From Bordetella parapertussis (GTDB lineage Bacteria > Pseudomonadota > Gammaproteobacteria > Burkholderiales > JACQAP01), in contig CAMDKM010000006.1 in NCBI GenBank assembly GCA_945900965.1, positions 52,745 to 116,744 on the forward strand: 64,000 bases of DNA. Reading direction: 5' to 3'. Under the pieces are notes generated by a model. The model was not told the DNA's origin. It did no database searches and worked only from the letters and a program-made list of their open reading frames with translations. A program made the translations under genes and the position numbers. Numbering within the stretch: position 1 is the stretch's first letter; each line of letters begins with the position of its first letter. Below are positions 33,007-42,083 of the stretch, piece after piece.

Positions 33007-34239
33007 TCAGGTTGCTTCAGCAGCGGGGCGTGCCAGCACGCGCCCGCCCACGCCAATCGCCGCGAACAGGGCCAGGATTTGTGCCAGACCGATGCCGACG
33101 AATACCCAGTCGGGATGGTGGGCGTCCATCATCATGCCGAACATGGTCGGCGCGATGGCAATCCCTACGTCCAAACCCGAGTACACCACGCCATAGACGC
33201 GGCCGGTAGCGCCCTTTGGCGCGGCGCCGCGTATCAGCAAGTCGCGTGATGGATTGGCAATGCCCGTGCCGAATCCGATGACTCCCAGCAGCACAATGAG
33301 CAGGCCAGCCGGTATCGTGCCGCTGGCAACAACGATGGCCAGTGCTCCCGCGATTGAGAACGAAACCGCAATAACGCGTTCGTGATGTGTGGTTTTGGCC
33401 GCCAGGAACCCGCCGGCGATGATGCCGCCTGCGCTGCCCAGCATGTAGGCCGTGATACATCCGGTGGCGATCGCCAGGGTCACTCCATAAATATCCCGCA
33501 AGGCGGCGGGTGCGAAACTCTGGATGCCGCCAAACGAGATGGAAGAAATCAGGAAAAAAACGAAACACATCCAGACTCCCGGCGCTTTCATGAAGCCGAG
33601 CAGGCCAGCAGGGCCCGCAGCTTTGGCCGGACCGGTGAGAGAATCGCGCACGTCGCGCGGGTCAAGTAGCTGGCGAAACGCAAAGAGCAAGGCAAGAGAG
33701 ACGAACGCCAAAATCGCCGCCCCCATCAATGCCACGCGCCAGTTCGCCAGGCTGGCAATACTGACCAGAAATACTGGCGCCAGTGCCCAGCCCAGCGTTC
33801 CGCAGAGTCCGTGCATGCTGAAGGCGTGGCCCAGTCGCGAGACGCTGACCCGTCGGTTGAGCAGGGTGAAATCGGCCGGATGGAAGACGCAATTTCCCAG
33901 CCCCATGACGCCGGCAAAAAATATCAGCATAGGGTAACTATGGCTCGCGGCCAGGCCAAGTGCTGCAATGCCGAGCAATGCGATCCCCGAGAACAGGATC
34001 GGCAGGGCGCCTATACGATCGACCACGAAGCCGGCCAATGCCTGCCCAATACCCGAGACCACAAAGAATACGGTCATCAGCAGACCGAGTTCGGCGTAGC
34101 TGACGGCAAAGTCGATTTTCAACCAGGGGAACAGTGGTGCCAAGGCAAGATGGAAAAAATGCGAAGTGCCATGGGCGAGGCCAACAAGGCCGATCACCTT
34201 GGCGTCGCGACGGAGTGAATCTGTCTGGGAGATGGTCAT
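33007..34239 (-). CDS. Major facilitator superfamily transporter
   Basis: The roughly 410-residue membrane protein has twelve predicted segments and the MFS loop motif GFVVDRIGALP between helices 2 and 3. The central cytoplasmic loop (about residues 190-215) separates two six-helix halves. It starts KVIGLVGLAHGTSHFFHLALAPLFPWL, which is seen in fosmidomycin-resistance-like and organic-acid MFS members. The ATG at 34239 is used; a TTG at 34260 with AAGGTG upstream would add seven residues. Substrate unknown. Confidence 0.85.
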   Translation of the reverse strand: MTISQTDSLRRDAKVIGLVGLAHGTSHFFHLALAPLFPWLKIDFAVSYAELGLLMTVFFVVSGIGQALAGFVVDRIGALPILFSGIALLGIAALGLAASHSYPMLIFFAGVMGLGNCVFHPADFTLLNRRVSVSRLGHAFSMHGLCGTLGWALAPVFLVSIASLANWRVALMGAAILAFVSLALLFAFRQLLDPRDVRDSLTGPAKAAGPAGLLGFMKAPGVWMCFVFFLISSISFGGIQSFAPAALRDIYGVTLAIATGCITAYMLGSAGGIIAGGFLAAKTTHHERVIAVSFSIAGALAIVVASGTIPAGLLIVLLGVIGFGTGIANPSRDLLIRGAAPKGATGRVYGVVYSGLDVGIAIAPTMFGMMMDAHHPDWVFVGIGLAQILALFAAIGVGGRVLARPAAEAT

Positions 34240-34407
34240 GTTGCGAAGCGGAATGGACAAGCATGCACCTTAAAACATCGCCTCTTCGGGGGCAAGTTGG
34301 CAATGCGGCTTGACCGTTTACCCCGGGCAGGCGTAAGGTTTTGCACGCGTGGGGGCAGAGTCGGCCAGCGGGCGTTTTAAGGATTGCGGGATTTTCTCGA
34401 AGATATC

Positions 34408-35190
34408 ATGATGACAAGCGGCATATTGACACCCAAACAGGCGGTCTTTCGGGAAGAATACCGGCGCAACATCGCGAGCTGGTACAACGGCTGGGGCCAT
34501 CTGCTGTCCATATTTTTGCCAGGCGGGGCGGTCATTGCCTACTGCTTTTCTCAGGTGAACGATCCGACGCCCTGGGAAATGCTGTTCGTGATCCCGGTTC
34601 TGCTGTTCTACAACTGGAACGAATGGTGGCTGCACGCCAACGCGATGCACCGGCCGATCAAGGGGCTGGGCGGGGTTCTGATGCCGGTCTATCAACGTCA
34701 CACCCATCAGCATCATCAGTATTTCACGGCCCAGGTGATGACCTACGACAGCAATCGCGAATGGCGTATTGTGCTGTTTCCACCTTATGCGCTGCTGATA
34801 TTCATGCTCATGACGCTGCCGGCGGCCGCGATTCTCGGTTTTCTATGGTCGGCGAACGCGGGTTACATCCTGATGATGCTGACACCAATGTATTACCTGA
34901 ATTACGAAACCTTCCATTTGTGTTGTCATGTGCATGACAACTGGTTTGTGCGCAACTGCCCGCTGGTCAACACTATCCGCCGCCATCACGCCGCGCACCA
35001 CAGCCAGCCGATCATGATGGAGCGCAACATGAATCTGACTTATCCGATCGCCGACTGGTACATGGGCACCAGTGACCTCGATCGTGGTCTCGTTGGTCAC
35101 CTGTTCAACGGCTACAGCACGAAATACGTCAGGAAAGAGTACGCGTCCGATCAGGGCGCGCAACTCGACGGCAGGGCAAGAACCGCCTGA
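34408..35190 (+). CDS. Fatty acid hydroxylase/sterol desaturase superfamily protein
   Basis: This integral membrane di-iron enzyme of about 260 residues carries the three histidine clusters of the family: HANAMH near residue 80, HTHQHH near 100, and HHAAHH near 200, with further His around CCHVH. Four or more hydrophobic segments flank them. Such enzymes hydroxylate or desaturate lipid chains with O2. The ATG at 34408 (or 34411) is used; the GATATC before it gives only a weak ribosome site. A strong terminator follows. Confidence 0.82.
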   Translation: MMTSGILTPKQAVFREEYRRNIASWYNGWGHLLSIFLPGGAVIAYCFSQVNDPTPWEMLFVIPVLLFYNWNEWWLHANAMHRPIKGLGGVLMPVYQRHTHQHHQYFTAQVMTYDSNREWRIVLFPPYALLIFMLMTLPAAAILGFLWSANAGYILMMLTPMYYLNYETFHLCCHVHDNWFVRNCPLVNTIRRHHAAHHSQPIMMERNMNLTYPIADWYMGTSDLDRGLVGHLFNGYSTKYVRKEYASDQGAQLDGRARTA

Positions 35191-35227
35191 AATTCCCTCA
35201 AAAGAAGATCCCAAAGGGGAAGGGAGG

Positions 35228-35257
35228 ATGGGCGCTTTCGGGCGCCCATTCGTTTTT
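35228..35257 (+). terminator. Rho-independent terminator after the hydroxylase gene
   Basis: ATGGGCGC pairs with GCGCCCAT across TTTCGG, followed by TCGTTTTTT. It lies 38 bases after the stop codon. Confidence 0.85.
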
Positions 35258-35292
35258 TATACGCTTGGTAGGCCGGTCTTTCGACGGGTGCA

Positions 35293-36114
35293 TCATGCCG
35301 GCGCGACTGCGCGCAATTCGGCGAGATACCTAGATAGTATTTCCTGTTCGGTGCGCGTGCGCTGATTCGCGGGGCAGGGAAAGCGCAATAACAATGTTGT
35401 CTTGCCCGCTTCTCCGAGGCGGATGCTGACCCTGGGCTCCGCCGAGGGCATGACAACAAACTGCTCGCCCTCCAGTTCGCGCAGCGCTGAGTGTGCCGGT
35501 GCGACAAAGGACGAACATACCGACATTGCGACTTCGTAAAGAATGCGGCGTGCGGCATCCAGGTCGTCGCTGGCAGCTACCGGAATGTTGACCATGGCGA
35601 GCTGATAGTCTCCGAGGCGGGAGTTGTTTTTCATCGAATGGGTAACGAAAAAACTGTTCGGGAACTGCACCACCTTGCCCGTGAACAAATGTTCCTCGCT
35701 CATTTCCAGCACCGTCGTTGACAGCAAGGTCTGGTCTATGACTTCGCCGCGAATGTTGTTGATCTCAATCACGTCGCCGAAGTTGAAACTGCCGGATGTC
35801 GTGCGATGGATGTAGCCCAGGGCGGAGGTCAACAATTCCTTGCCGGCCAACACCACGGCCACGCTCAGTGCGGCCAGAGACAGGGCGGCGGCGAGCAATT
35901 GCGTCCACCAGACGAAGATCAGCGCAATCGCGGCGAGCAGAAAGGAAAAATTTCGCCAAAACACCGAGGCGCGCAGTTTCATTTCCCGGGATAACCAGCC
36001 GCGGCTGCGCAACATGGCGGAAATGCCGAAGTTTGCGAGCACTACGGCAACAATGATACCGATGGTCCACAGTAAATCCGGCGCGACGCCGGACAAGGAA
36101 AAGTTAGTCGTCAT
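35293..36114 (-). CDS. Small MscS-family mechanosensitive channel
   Basis: The 273-residue protein has an N-terminal trio of membrane helices (residues 12-100) and the MscS pore/beta domain signature GYIHRTTSGSFNFGDVIEINNIRGEVID, followed by the FPNSFFVTHSMKN stretch. It would open on membrane tension to release solutes. The beta-domain motif is less canonical than in the larger MscS at 61.9-63.2 kb. It is the last gene of the reverse-strand pair with the TlpA-like gene, though the 63-base gap leaves this open. Confidence 0.83.
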   Translation of the reverse strand: MTTNFSLSGVAPDLLWTIGIIVAVVLANFGISAMLRSRGWLSREMKLRASVFWRNFSFLLAAIALIFVWWTQLLAAALSLAALSVAVVLAGKELLTSALGYIHRTTSGSFNFGDVIEINNIRGEVIDQTLLSTTVLEMSEEHLFTGKVVQFPNSFFVTHSMKNNSRLGDYQLAMVNIPVAASDDLDAARRILYEVAMSVCSSFVAPAHSALRELEGEQFVVMPSAEPRVSIRLGEAGKTTLLLRFPCPANQRTRTEQEILSRYLAELRAVAPA

Positions 36115-36177
36115 GGGAATCCAGGTTGATCTTAAATCCGACTTCGAAACTGAACATTGAATTGAATGAAACCGCGA

Positions 36178-36666
36178 TCAGGGCGCGGCTAACAAGGGCA
36201 ATACTTTTTCCGCATAGTAGTGAGGCGTTTTCCCGCCACGTGTCTTGTCGCGCAACACGCCGTTACGATCGATCAGGAACGCGGTGGGCGTGGGGTAAGT
36301 GCGTTCGAAGCCGCTTTCCAGAAGTTCATCGGCCGTGGTGCCGGCCAAATTGTATATGCCGAGCATGCGCTCCACGCGATGCCGGTCCTGGGGGCGATCG
36401 ACTCCGACCACTATCACCTCGAACCCGTCTTTTTTGTGCTCTTCGAGAAAAGTCTCCAAGATGCCGATTTCGAAGGCGCAGTGTTTGCAGTAGCTGGAAT
36501 AAAAATTCACCAACACGACCTTGCCCTTCAATGCCTGCAGGTCGAACTCCTGGCCGGAGAAAAATTTTCCCCTGAGCGGCGGTGCCGGCTCGCCGACTTC
36601 GGGCGCGGCCAACGCCAGCGACGTGAAAAAACACAGAAACAAGAAGAACGATTGAGCGAGTTTCAT
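36178..36666 (-). CDS. TlpA-like thiol-disulfide oxidoreductase (secreted)
   Basis: The 162-residue protein has a signal peptide ending ALA-APEVG (residue 20) and a redoxin domain. Its active-site pair is SSYCKHCAFE near residue 60, followed by the Pro loop TPTAFLIDRNG. TlpA/ResA-like proteins reduce disulfides in the periplasm, often for cytochrome c maturation. Here there is no ccm gene nearby. It is divergent from a methyltransferase gene with a perfect palindrome between them. Confidence 0.85.
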   Translation of the reverse strand: MKLAQSFFLFLCFFTSLALAAPEVGEPAPPLRGKFFSGQEFDLQALKGKVVLVNFYSSYCKHCAFEIGILETFLEEHKKDGFEVIVVGVDRPQDRHRVERMLGIYNLAGTTADELLESGFERTYPTPTAFLIDRNGVLRDKTRGGKTPHYYAEKVLPLLAAP

Positions 36667-36719
36667 ATTGGACTATGCAACGGGAAAGATTGCGGGCCGT
36701 GAAGGGTCCCAGTCAAGTT

Positions 36720-36735
36720 GCCCAGTATACTGGGC
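36720..36735. promoter_or_regulatory. Perfect 16-bp palindrome in a divergent promoter
   Basis: GCCCAGTATACTGGGC is its own reverse complement. It lies between the divergent TlpA-like (start 36666) and methyltransferase (start 36768) genes, 32 bases before the latter. Length, symmetry and position suit a dimeric repressor operator. No regulator gene is adjacent. Confidence 0.55.
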
Positions 36736-36767
36736 AAACAAGTAGGCGATCCACTGGGAGGCAGAAT

Positions 36768-37805
36768 ATGAAGGAATTGGCGAAAGAAATTACCGCGGAT
36801 GGGCAGGTGGCCCGCATTTTCGAGTGGCGGCGCGGATTCAATACCATTTATCTGATCGACCTCGGCGTACACCTCGGATTGTTCAAGGCGCTAGCGGAAT
36901 CCCCGGGATTAACCGGCACGCAGTTGGCGGTTGGCCTCGGATTGCACCCACCCTACGTCGAAGTCTGGTGCAAGACCGCCTATGGTCTGGAAATTCTCGA
37001 CGCGGATGCCGACGGCGGCTATCGACTCGGCCCGCACTTCGACGCCATCCTTGCCACCCCGACTCACCCGCGTTATTTGGGGGGGTATGTGCGGCTGGGA
37101 ACCGAAATTGCGGCAGAAGATTTTCGCCGGTGTCGCGAAGCGTTCAAGTCCGGCCAGGTCAAACCTTTCCAGGGGCGCGGCGACCACTTCAATCAGGCGA
37201 TCGCCGAATCCACCCAGGGCCTGCAAGTGGCCACTGCAAAAAAAATTCTCCCGGCGCTTGGCGGCCTGGCGGAGAAACTGGCGGCGGGGGGCGCAATCCT
37301 GGAGATCGGCTGCGGGACGGGCAATTTTCTGATGCAGGCGGCGAAGGCCTTTCCGAATGCGCGCCTGGCCGGTGTGGACATCGACGACGAAAGTTTGGCG
37401 CAGGCACGCGCCAAAATTCAAACGGCGGGACTGGGTGCTCGAATTGAAATTCACAAGGAAAAAGTGGATGCCGCGGCGGGGTCCTTCGACGCCTGCGTGA
37501 TGATCGAGGTATTGCACGAAATCGCACCGGGTATCCGCCCGGCGGTGGTCGCTGCCGCAGCGCGAACGCTGAAAGCCGGCGGCTGGATGGTGATCGTGGA
37601 TGAAACCTATCCTTCCAGCCTGGCCGATGCACGCAAACCGGAATTTCGATTTCCCCTGCAGACCGGGTTCGAAGAATTGATCTGGGGCAACGTGATCCCG
37701 ACCCGGGAAGAGCAGGAAGAACTCCTGCGTGACGCGGGATTGCGTGGCCCGATCAACCGTGAACTGATTGGAGAGGGATTTACCGTGCTGACGGTGCAGC
37801 GCTAG
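36768..37805 (+). CDS. Class I SAM-dependent methyltransferase with winged-helix N-domain
   Basis: The 345-residue protein has an N-terminal helical/winged-helix part (residues 10-100: IYLIDLGVHLGLFKALAESP, then LGLHPPYVEVWC), as in small-molecule O-methyltransferases. The SAM-binding motif is ILEIGCGTGNFL near residue 180, with LAGVDIDDESL and the later VMIEVLHEIAPGIRP. The ATG at 36768 has GGGAGG upstream; a longer frame from 36675 runs across the palindrome. Substrate unknown. Family-1 repeat copy D follows the stop. Confidence 0.83.
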   Translation: MKELAKEITADGQVARIFEWRRGFNTIYLIDLGVHLGLFKALAESPGLTGTQLAVGLGLHPPYVEVWCKTAYGLEILDADADGGYRLGPHFDAILATPTHPRYLGGYVRLGTEIAAEDFRRCREAFKSGQVKPFQGRGDHFNQAIAESTQGLQVATAKKILPALGGLAEKLAAGGAILEIGCGTGNFLMQAAKAFPNARLAGVDIDDESLAQARAKIQTAGLGARIEIHKEKVDAAAGSFDACVMIEVLHEIAPGIRPAVVAAAARTLKAGGWMVIVDETYPSSLADARKPEFRFPLQTGFEELIWGNVIPTREEQEELLRDAGLRGPINRELIGEGFTVLTVQR

Positions 37806-37810
37806 GACGA

Positions 37811-38030
37811 GCACTCACCACGGAGGATGCGGAGGACACGGAGGAACAACGAACTGCGAGGACAAATTCGAATGAAAATAAAGTGTGGGTGTAAGTTTTG
37901 GCAATGTTATTGCCAACGCATGCGTGAACATTTGGAGCAGCGCGGCCTAGCGCAATTCACGGACGACATTTGTTGCGATCCGATTTTTCGGTGTTCCTCT
38001 GCGTCCTCCGTGGTGAGCGATGCTTTCTTC
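37811..38030. repeat. Family-1-like inverted-repeat element, copy D (variant)
   Basis: The arms are CACCACGGAGGATGCGGAGG and the complementary CCTCTGCGTCCTCCGTGGTG. The unit is thus CGGAGGA rather than CACAGAG. The centre has a different hairpin, TTGGCAAT-gtt-ATTGCCAA at 37898-37916. It lies between convergent genes and runs up to the stop of the HupE-like gene. Confidence 0.7.
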
Positions 38031-39078
38031 AGGTGCCAAAAAAAGCGCGATCCACGAACAGCGCCAGCCCGACAACCATCACTATTCCGGACAACACCAC
38101 CACGAACCTCGGTTCCCACCGGGTCAGGCGCAACTTCAGCAATATCGGAATCAATAGCAGCACGATCGCCGCCTGGCCGGCTTCGACGCCAAGATTGAAG
38201 TTCAACAGCGATAGCAGCAGATTTTCCTTCGGCAGGCCAATTTCCCTGAGCACCGAGGAAAATCCGAATCCGTGCACCAATCCGAAGACAAAGCTTACCG
38301 TCCAGCGCCGGGACGCGGCGAATTTCGGAAACAGATTTTCCGCCGCCACATAGGCTATCGACAGCGCGATTACCGACTCCACCACGATTGACGGAATGGC
38401 AACCACGTCCAGCGCGGCGAGCGCGAGCGTGAGGCTGTGCGCGATGGTGAAGCCGGTGATGATCTTCAACAACTGAATCAGATTGCCGCCGCGCAGAATC
38501 AGCATCAACAAAAACAGCAGATGGTCGTAGCCGATCAGAATGTGTTCAACACCGAGCGGGAAGAAACTGCCGGCGCCTTTTGGCAATTCGGCGGTTTTCG
38601 ACAGCTTGACTTCGGTTTCGCGGGCATCGTCGCCAAAGGCGAATTGCTGGCTCCCGCCGCTCCAGAGAATCAGTGCCAAGGTGTGATGCTTCGCTCCCAG
38701 CACACCGGGCATGTCGTCGCGGATTTTGAGTGTTGTGATGGCCGCAGGGCAGACGAATTCCACGCTGCCCACCAGACTGATGGCGGCGGCCGACGGCGCC
38801 TGAACACTGCTTTTGTCCGGTTTGCAGGGGCCATCGGCGGTCGAGAAATGCAGTTTTTCGCCGATCGCTTTAGCCAGGGGCTGATAGTCTGGCGCAACAC
38901 CGGGCTGGCCCAGGCGCATGGCGCTGTATAGAGGGCTTTCCGGAATGTCCGACAAGGTCAGTGCGTAGCGCGCGATATTGCCATCAATCGTTATGTTGGC
39001 CGAACCGGTGATTCCGCCGGTATGCGCGCCGGCTTGACCGGTAAATACGCAGAGCAGGATGAGCAGAATACGCATCAT
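38029..39078 (-). CDS. HupE/UreJ-like membrane protein
   Basis: The 349-residue protein has a signal peptide (cleaved near GQAGAHTG), an extracytoplasmic domain to about residue 165, and a C-terminal six- or seven-helix HupE/UreJ_2 domain. The marks of that domain are GVEHILIGYDHLLFLL, TGFTIAHSLTLAL, and VFGLVHGFGFSSVLRE with conserved His and Asp. HupE and UreJ relatives are proposed nickel or metal permeases; this extended form is common without hydrogenase or urease genes, as here. It is 32 bases downstream of the ABC exporter operon on the same strand. Confidence 0.83.
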   Translation of the reverse strand: MMRILLILLCVFTGQAGAHTGGITGSANITIDGNIARYALTLSDIPESPLYSAMRLGQPGVAPDYQPLAKAIGEKLHFSTADGPCKPDKSSVQAPSAAAISLVGSVEFVCPAAITTLKIRDDMPGVLGAKHHTLALILWSGGSQQFAFGDDARETEVKLSKTAELPKGAGSFFPLGVEHILIGYDHLLFLLMLILRGGNLIQLLKIITGFTIAHSLTLALAALDVVAIPSIVVESVIALSIAYVAAENLFPKFAASRRWTVSFVFGLVHGFGFSSVLREIGLPKENLLLSLLNFNLGVEAGQAAIVLLLIPILLKLRLTRWEPRFVVVLSGIVMVVGLALFVDRAFFGT

Positions 39079-39110
39079 GAAACCGAACCTTATGGCGGAT
39101 GGCTCACTCG

Positions 39111-39743
39111 TTACGATTTGTTTGCAGCGGGGGCAGGCAAGGTGGGTTTATTCGCCATGTTGTCGATCAAGGACAGCAGATTGCCGATCTGGTAATCGGC
39201 GATGGTCACGACGTAGGCGCTGCCCACCGGCAACACGTATCGGCTCTGGCCATCCGGCGCGACATCACCGACCGCGAATTGGGCGAGCGGCAGGGGATGG
39301 GATTTTTTGTACACTACAATGATCATCTGCGGCGCGGTCAGGCCGTAGGCTCCGGACTGCATATCGAGTTTGAACTGGCGCTCCATGCGCGCGCGGCCCA
39401 AAGCGCCAAAGGCTTTTTCGATGATTTCTGCCCGGGCCGGATCGGTTTGATGCTCATGGGCCTGCTTGGCGTCGTTATGTATGCCGTGGTAATACCATGA
39501 GCCGCCAGCGTCGCGCTCGAATCGGTGCTGCATTCCAGCCTGTATCAGTTCGATGATGCTTAGTTCAGGAATCGGCGCGGGAATCAGCAGACGCGATCCC
39601 TCTACCCCGGCAACGTGCTCGGCTACGCTTGCCGGGAGTGTCGAGCGGTTCCGAATTTCGGTCAGTACGACGCCTACTATCAAAACGCCCAGTACCAGCC
39701 AGATAATCAGCAGACGTTTTCGCTTGCCTGGCGCTGGGCTCAT
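39111..39743 (-). CDS. DUF4340-like membrane-anchored protein of the Gld-type exporter
   Basis: The 210-residue protein has one N-terminal helix (residues 9-25) and a soluble extracytoplasmic domain containing LLIPAPIPELSIIEL and an RARMERQFKLDMQSGAYGL stretch. DUF4340 proteins regularly accompany GldA-GldF-GldG ABC systems. The ATG at 39743 overlaps the stop of the GldG-like gene by four bases, so it is translationally coupled. Function unknown. Confidence 0.72.
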   Translation of the reverse strand: MSPAPGKRKRLLIIWLVLGVLIVGVVLTEIRNRSTLPASVAEHVAGVEGSRLLIPAPIPELSIIELIQAGMQHRFERDAGGSWYYHGIHNDAKQAHEHQTDPARAEIIEKAFGALGRARMERQFKLDMQSGAYGLTAPQMIIVVYKKSHPLPLAQFAVGDVAPDGQSRYVLPVGSAYVVTIADYQIGNLLSLIDNMANKPTLPAPAANKS

Positions 39744-41374
39744 CGCTGCTTCCACCATACCGCGCAGCCGATGGCGGCTAACAAGGCAGGGACCAGAATG
39801 ATGGTCAGAAAAAAGGTGCCTTTCATCTGGCGGTTGGTGAGATTCACACGCGGCAATTCCCGGGCGCGCGGCTCCATTCCAATAAGATTTTCTTTTGAAG
39901 CAAGATAGTTCACGGTATTCAGGAACAATCTGCCGTTGCCCATGACATGAAAAAACGAATTGGTGGCGAAGTCCGCATCTCCGATGACGGCGACACGCGA
40001 GCGGCCAGTTACCGGCAGCGAATTTTCCTTTGCGGTCTTTTTGTCGGCCTCTTGGGCGCCGGGCGCGGGAAACGCAGGGTCTCCCTCCGGGATCGGGCGG
40101 CGTAGCGCCACGGCCATGATAGTCAACGGTCCGGGCCGATCCTTTTTCTTGTCGAAATCTGCCCGAGCCGCGTCGGTTTCGCCGAAGCTTTGTTTGGAGG
40201 AATTGATCAGCGGAATGACATCGGTGCGGGGCACTTTCTCCGAGGTTGGCGACAGGGATCGGGTGCCCGGAAAAAACGTCAGGGGCAGATCCTGGGCGAT
40301 CGGATGGTAGTTGTATTCGGTGACGGCGGGCGAGGAAGGGTCGGCCCAGAAGTGACTGGATTCGTCGATGATGATGGTGTCGTCGACCACGATGCCGTAC
40401 TCGCGCAATAGCGGTTCCAAACCCGAACGGACGAAGGGATCGAGCAGAAACAATCCATTGCCGCCGCCGGCCAGGAACCGCCGTATGGATTGGATTTCCG
40501 TCGGAAGCGGGGGCTGCTTGGGGCCGGCGATCACCAGCAGGGAACACTTGCCGAGAGTGGCTTCGGCGCTGCTTTGCGAAAGGGAAATTTTTTCGGCGGT
40601 GTAATTCAGCGATTCCAAGGCCCCGCGAGCCTTGGACATGCCGTGTTGCTCGTACTGGACATATACCGAGCCCAGGCCGTGACTATGGGCCATGCTGCCT
40701 TCCATATGGTCGTGGGACTCCTGGCTGAACGGATCCGCCTCCCGGTGCCCGTCGAGGAAACAGATTTTCTGGGTAACGCCGAGCGAAATGCGCAATATGG
40801 CGTTGGCAATTTCCGTTTCAGTATGGCCGTTCAATTGCATCTTGCGCCCTTCGCTTTCCAATAGCGCGGTGCCGGCGAATTGCACGCCACGCAGCCGGGC
40901 TTGAGCCGGATTGAGCATCGGGTCGAAAAATTCCAGTTTAAGTTTGTCGGTCTGGCTGCCCATCAGTTCGTAAAGTTCGACTTGCTCCCGCATCAAGGGG
41001 TCGTGGAAGAACGTGATGTTGACCGGTTTTTCCAGGCTGGCGAGTACCTTCACGGTCTGCTCCGACAGGGAATACCTGCCTTCCTCGGTCATATCAATGC
41101 GCGTTGAAAACTGCACGGAAAAATAAGCGATGGCGCACAAAACGCCGACCACTCCCACTGAAGATAGGATGATTTCCCCACGGCGTTGCCGCAGCAATGT
41201 GGCGAATTCGGCGCGCAAGGAATACGCCCCCCAGAGCGACAAGACCAGACCCGCGGCTGCGATCAGCGTGGTCAAGGCCCGCCCTTCGAGAAGGATCAGG
41301 TAAATGGCACCCGCGAGCGCCAGCAGCGCGATACCCGCAATAAAAATCAGACCAGAGCGGAAGAATTTGTCCAT
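39740..41374 (-). CDS. GldG-like ABC exporter auxiliary protein
   Basis: The 544-residue protein has two N-terminal helices (residues 9-30, 35-50), a third near 70-90, a large extracytoplasmic domain with the GldG/IFT52-like core (LLVIAGPKQPPLPTEIQSIRRFLAGGGNGLFLLDP), and a C-terminal helix. In Bacteroidetes GldG works with GldA and GldF in gliding; in proteobacteria homologues of unknown role are widespread. A His-rich stretch (SHDHMEGSMAHSHGLGS, near residue 225) is notable. It begins one base after the permease gene stop. Confidence 0.8.
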   Translation of the reverse strand: MDKFFRSGLIFIAGIALLALAGAIYLILLEGRALTTLIAAAGLVLSLWGAYSLRAEFATLLRQRRGEIILSSVGVVGVLCAIAYFSVQFSTRIDMTEEGRYSLSEQTVKVLASLEKPVNITFFHDPLMREQVELYELMGSQTDKLKLEFFDPMLNPAQARLRGVQFAGTALLESEGRKMQLNGHTETEIANAILRISLGVTQKICFLDGHREADPFSQESHDHMEGSMAHSHGLGSVYVQYEQHGMSKARGALESLNYTAEKISLSQSSAEATLGKCSLLVIAGPKQPPLPTEIQSIRRFLAGGGNGLFLLDPFVRSGLEPLLREYGIVVDDTIIIDESSHFWADPSSPAVTEYNYHPIAQDLPLTFFPGTRSLSPTSEKVPRTDVIPLINSSKQSFGETDAARADFDKKKDRPGPLTIMAVALRRPIPEGDPAFPAPGAQEADKKTAKENSLPVTGRSRVAVIGDADFATNSFFHVMGNGRLFLNTVNYLASKENLIGMEPRARELPRVNLTNRQMKGTFFLTIILVPALLAAIGCAVWWKQR

Positions 41375-41375
41375 G

Positions 41376-42083
41376 TCAGCGGCGCCATTGGAGGTAACTG
41401 GTGTTCAGGGCCAGCGCGATGGCGCTGATGATCAGATAGAAAGCCACGGCTTCGCTGCGTATCAGACCCTGCACGAAATCCGCGAAGTGCAGCGCGAAAG
41501 ACAGGTAGCCCAGCAGACTGCGCAACACGTAGGAAGTCTGGAAATTCTGCAGGTGGCCAACGTACCAGAAACTCAGCAGCACCGGCACGGTGATAAGCGC
41601 GGCGACGATCTGGTTCTGGGTCAGCGCCGAGAAAAACTGCCCGATCGCGAGGCAGGCCATTCCCAGCAGGAAGAAGCCGATGTAGCCGGCGATGATGGTG
41701 GTGGTGTGCGGGTTGCCGTACAGATACAGCGGTACCATGTCGATAAACGTGCCCGCAGTCATCAACAGCAGAATGGTGATCGCGCCCAGGTACTTGCCCA
41801 GCACCATTTCCCAGGTCTTGAGGGGTAGGGTCATAAGCAGTTCCATGGTGCGGCCGCTGTATTCGCCCGAGAACAGCCGCATCGACACCAGGGGCAGCAG
41901 CGTCAGTGCCAGGATGCCCATGTTGCGGAACGTCTCGTCCATCGAGGCGCTGCCGCTCATGAACATGTTGTAGCTGAAGAAATAACCGGTGCCGACCAGA
42001 AATACGGCGACCACAAAATACGCGATCGGCGAACGGAAATAGCTCAGCATTTCCTTCTTGTATACCGCCAGCAGGCCGGTCAT
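41376..42083 (-). CDS. GldF-like ABC-2 permease
   Basis: The 235-residue permease has six hydrophobic segments starting with MTGLLAVYKKEMLSYFRSPIAYFV, which is the standard ABC-2 start with its RSP turn. The ATG at 42083 overlaps the ATPase stop by four bases. A longer in-frame extension to 42236 lies inside the ATPase gene and is not credible. It forms the membrane part of the exporter with GldA and GldG homologues. Confidence 0.88.
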   Translation of the reverse strand: MTGLLAVYKKEMLSYFRSPIAYFVVAVFLVGTGYFFSYNMFMSGSASMDETFRNMGILALTLLPLVSMRLFSGEYSGRTMELLMTLPLKTWEMVLGKYLGAITILLLMTAGTFIDMVPLYLYGNPHTTTIIAGYIGFFLLGMACLAIGQFFSALTQNQIVAALITVPVLLSFWYVGHLQNFQTSYVLRSLLGYLSFALHFADFVQGLIRSEAVAFYLIISAIALALNTSYLQWRR

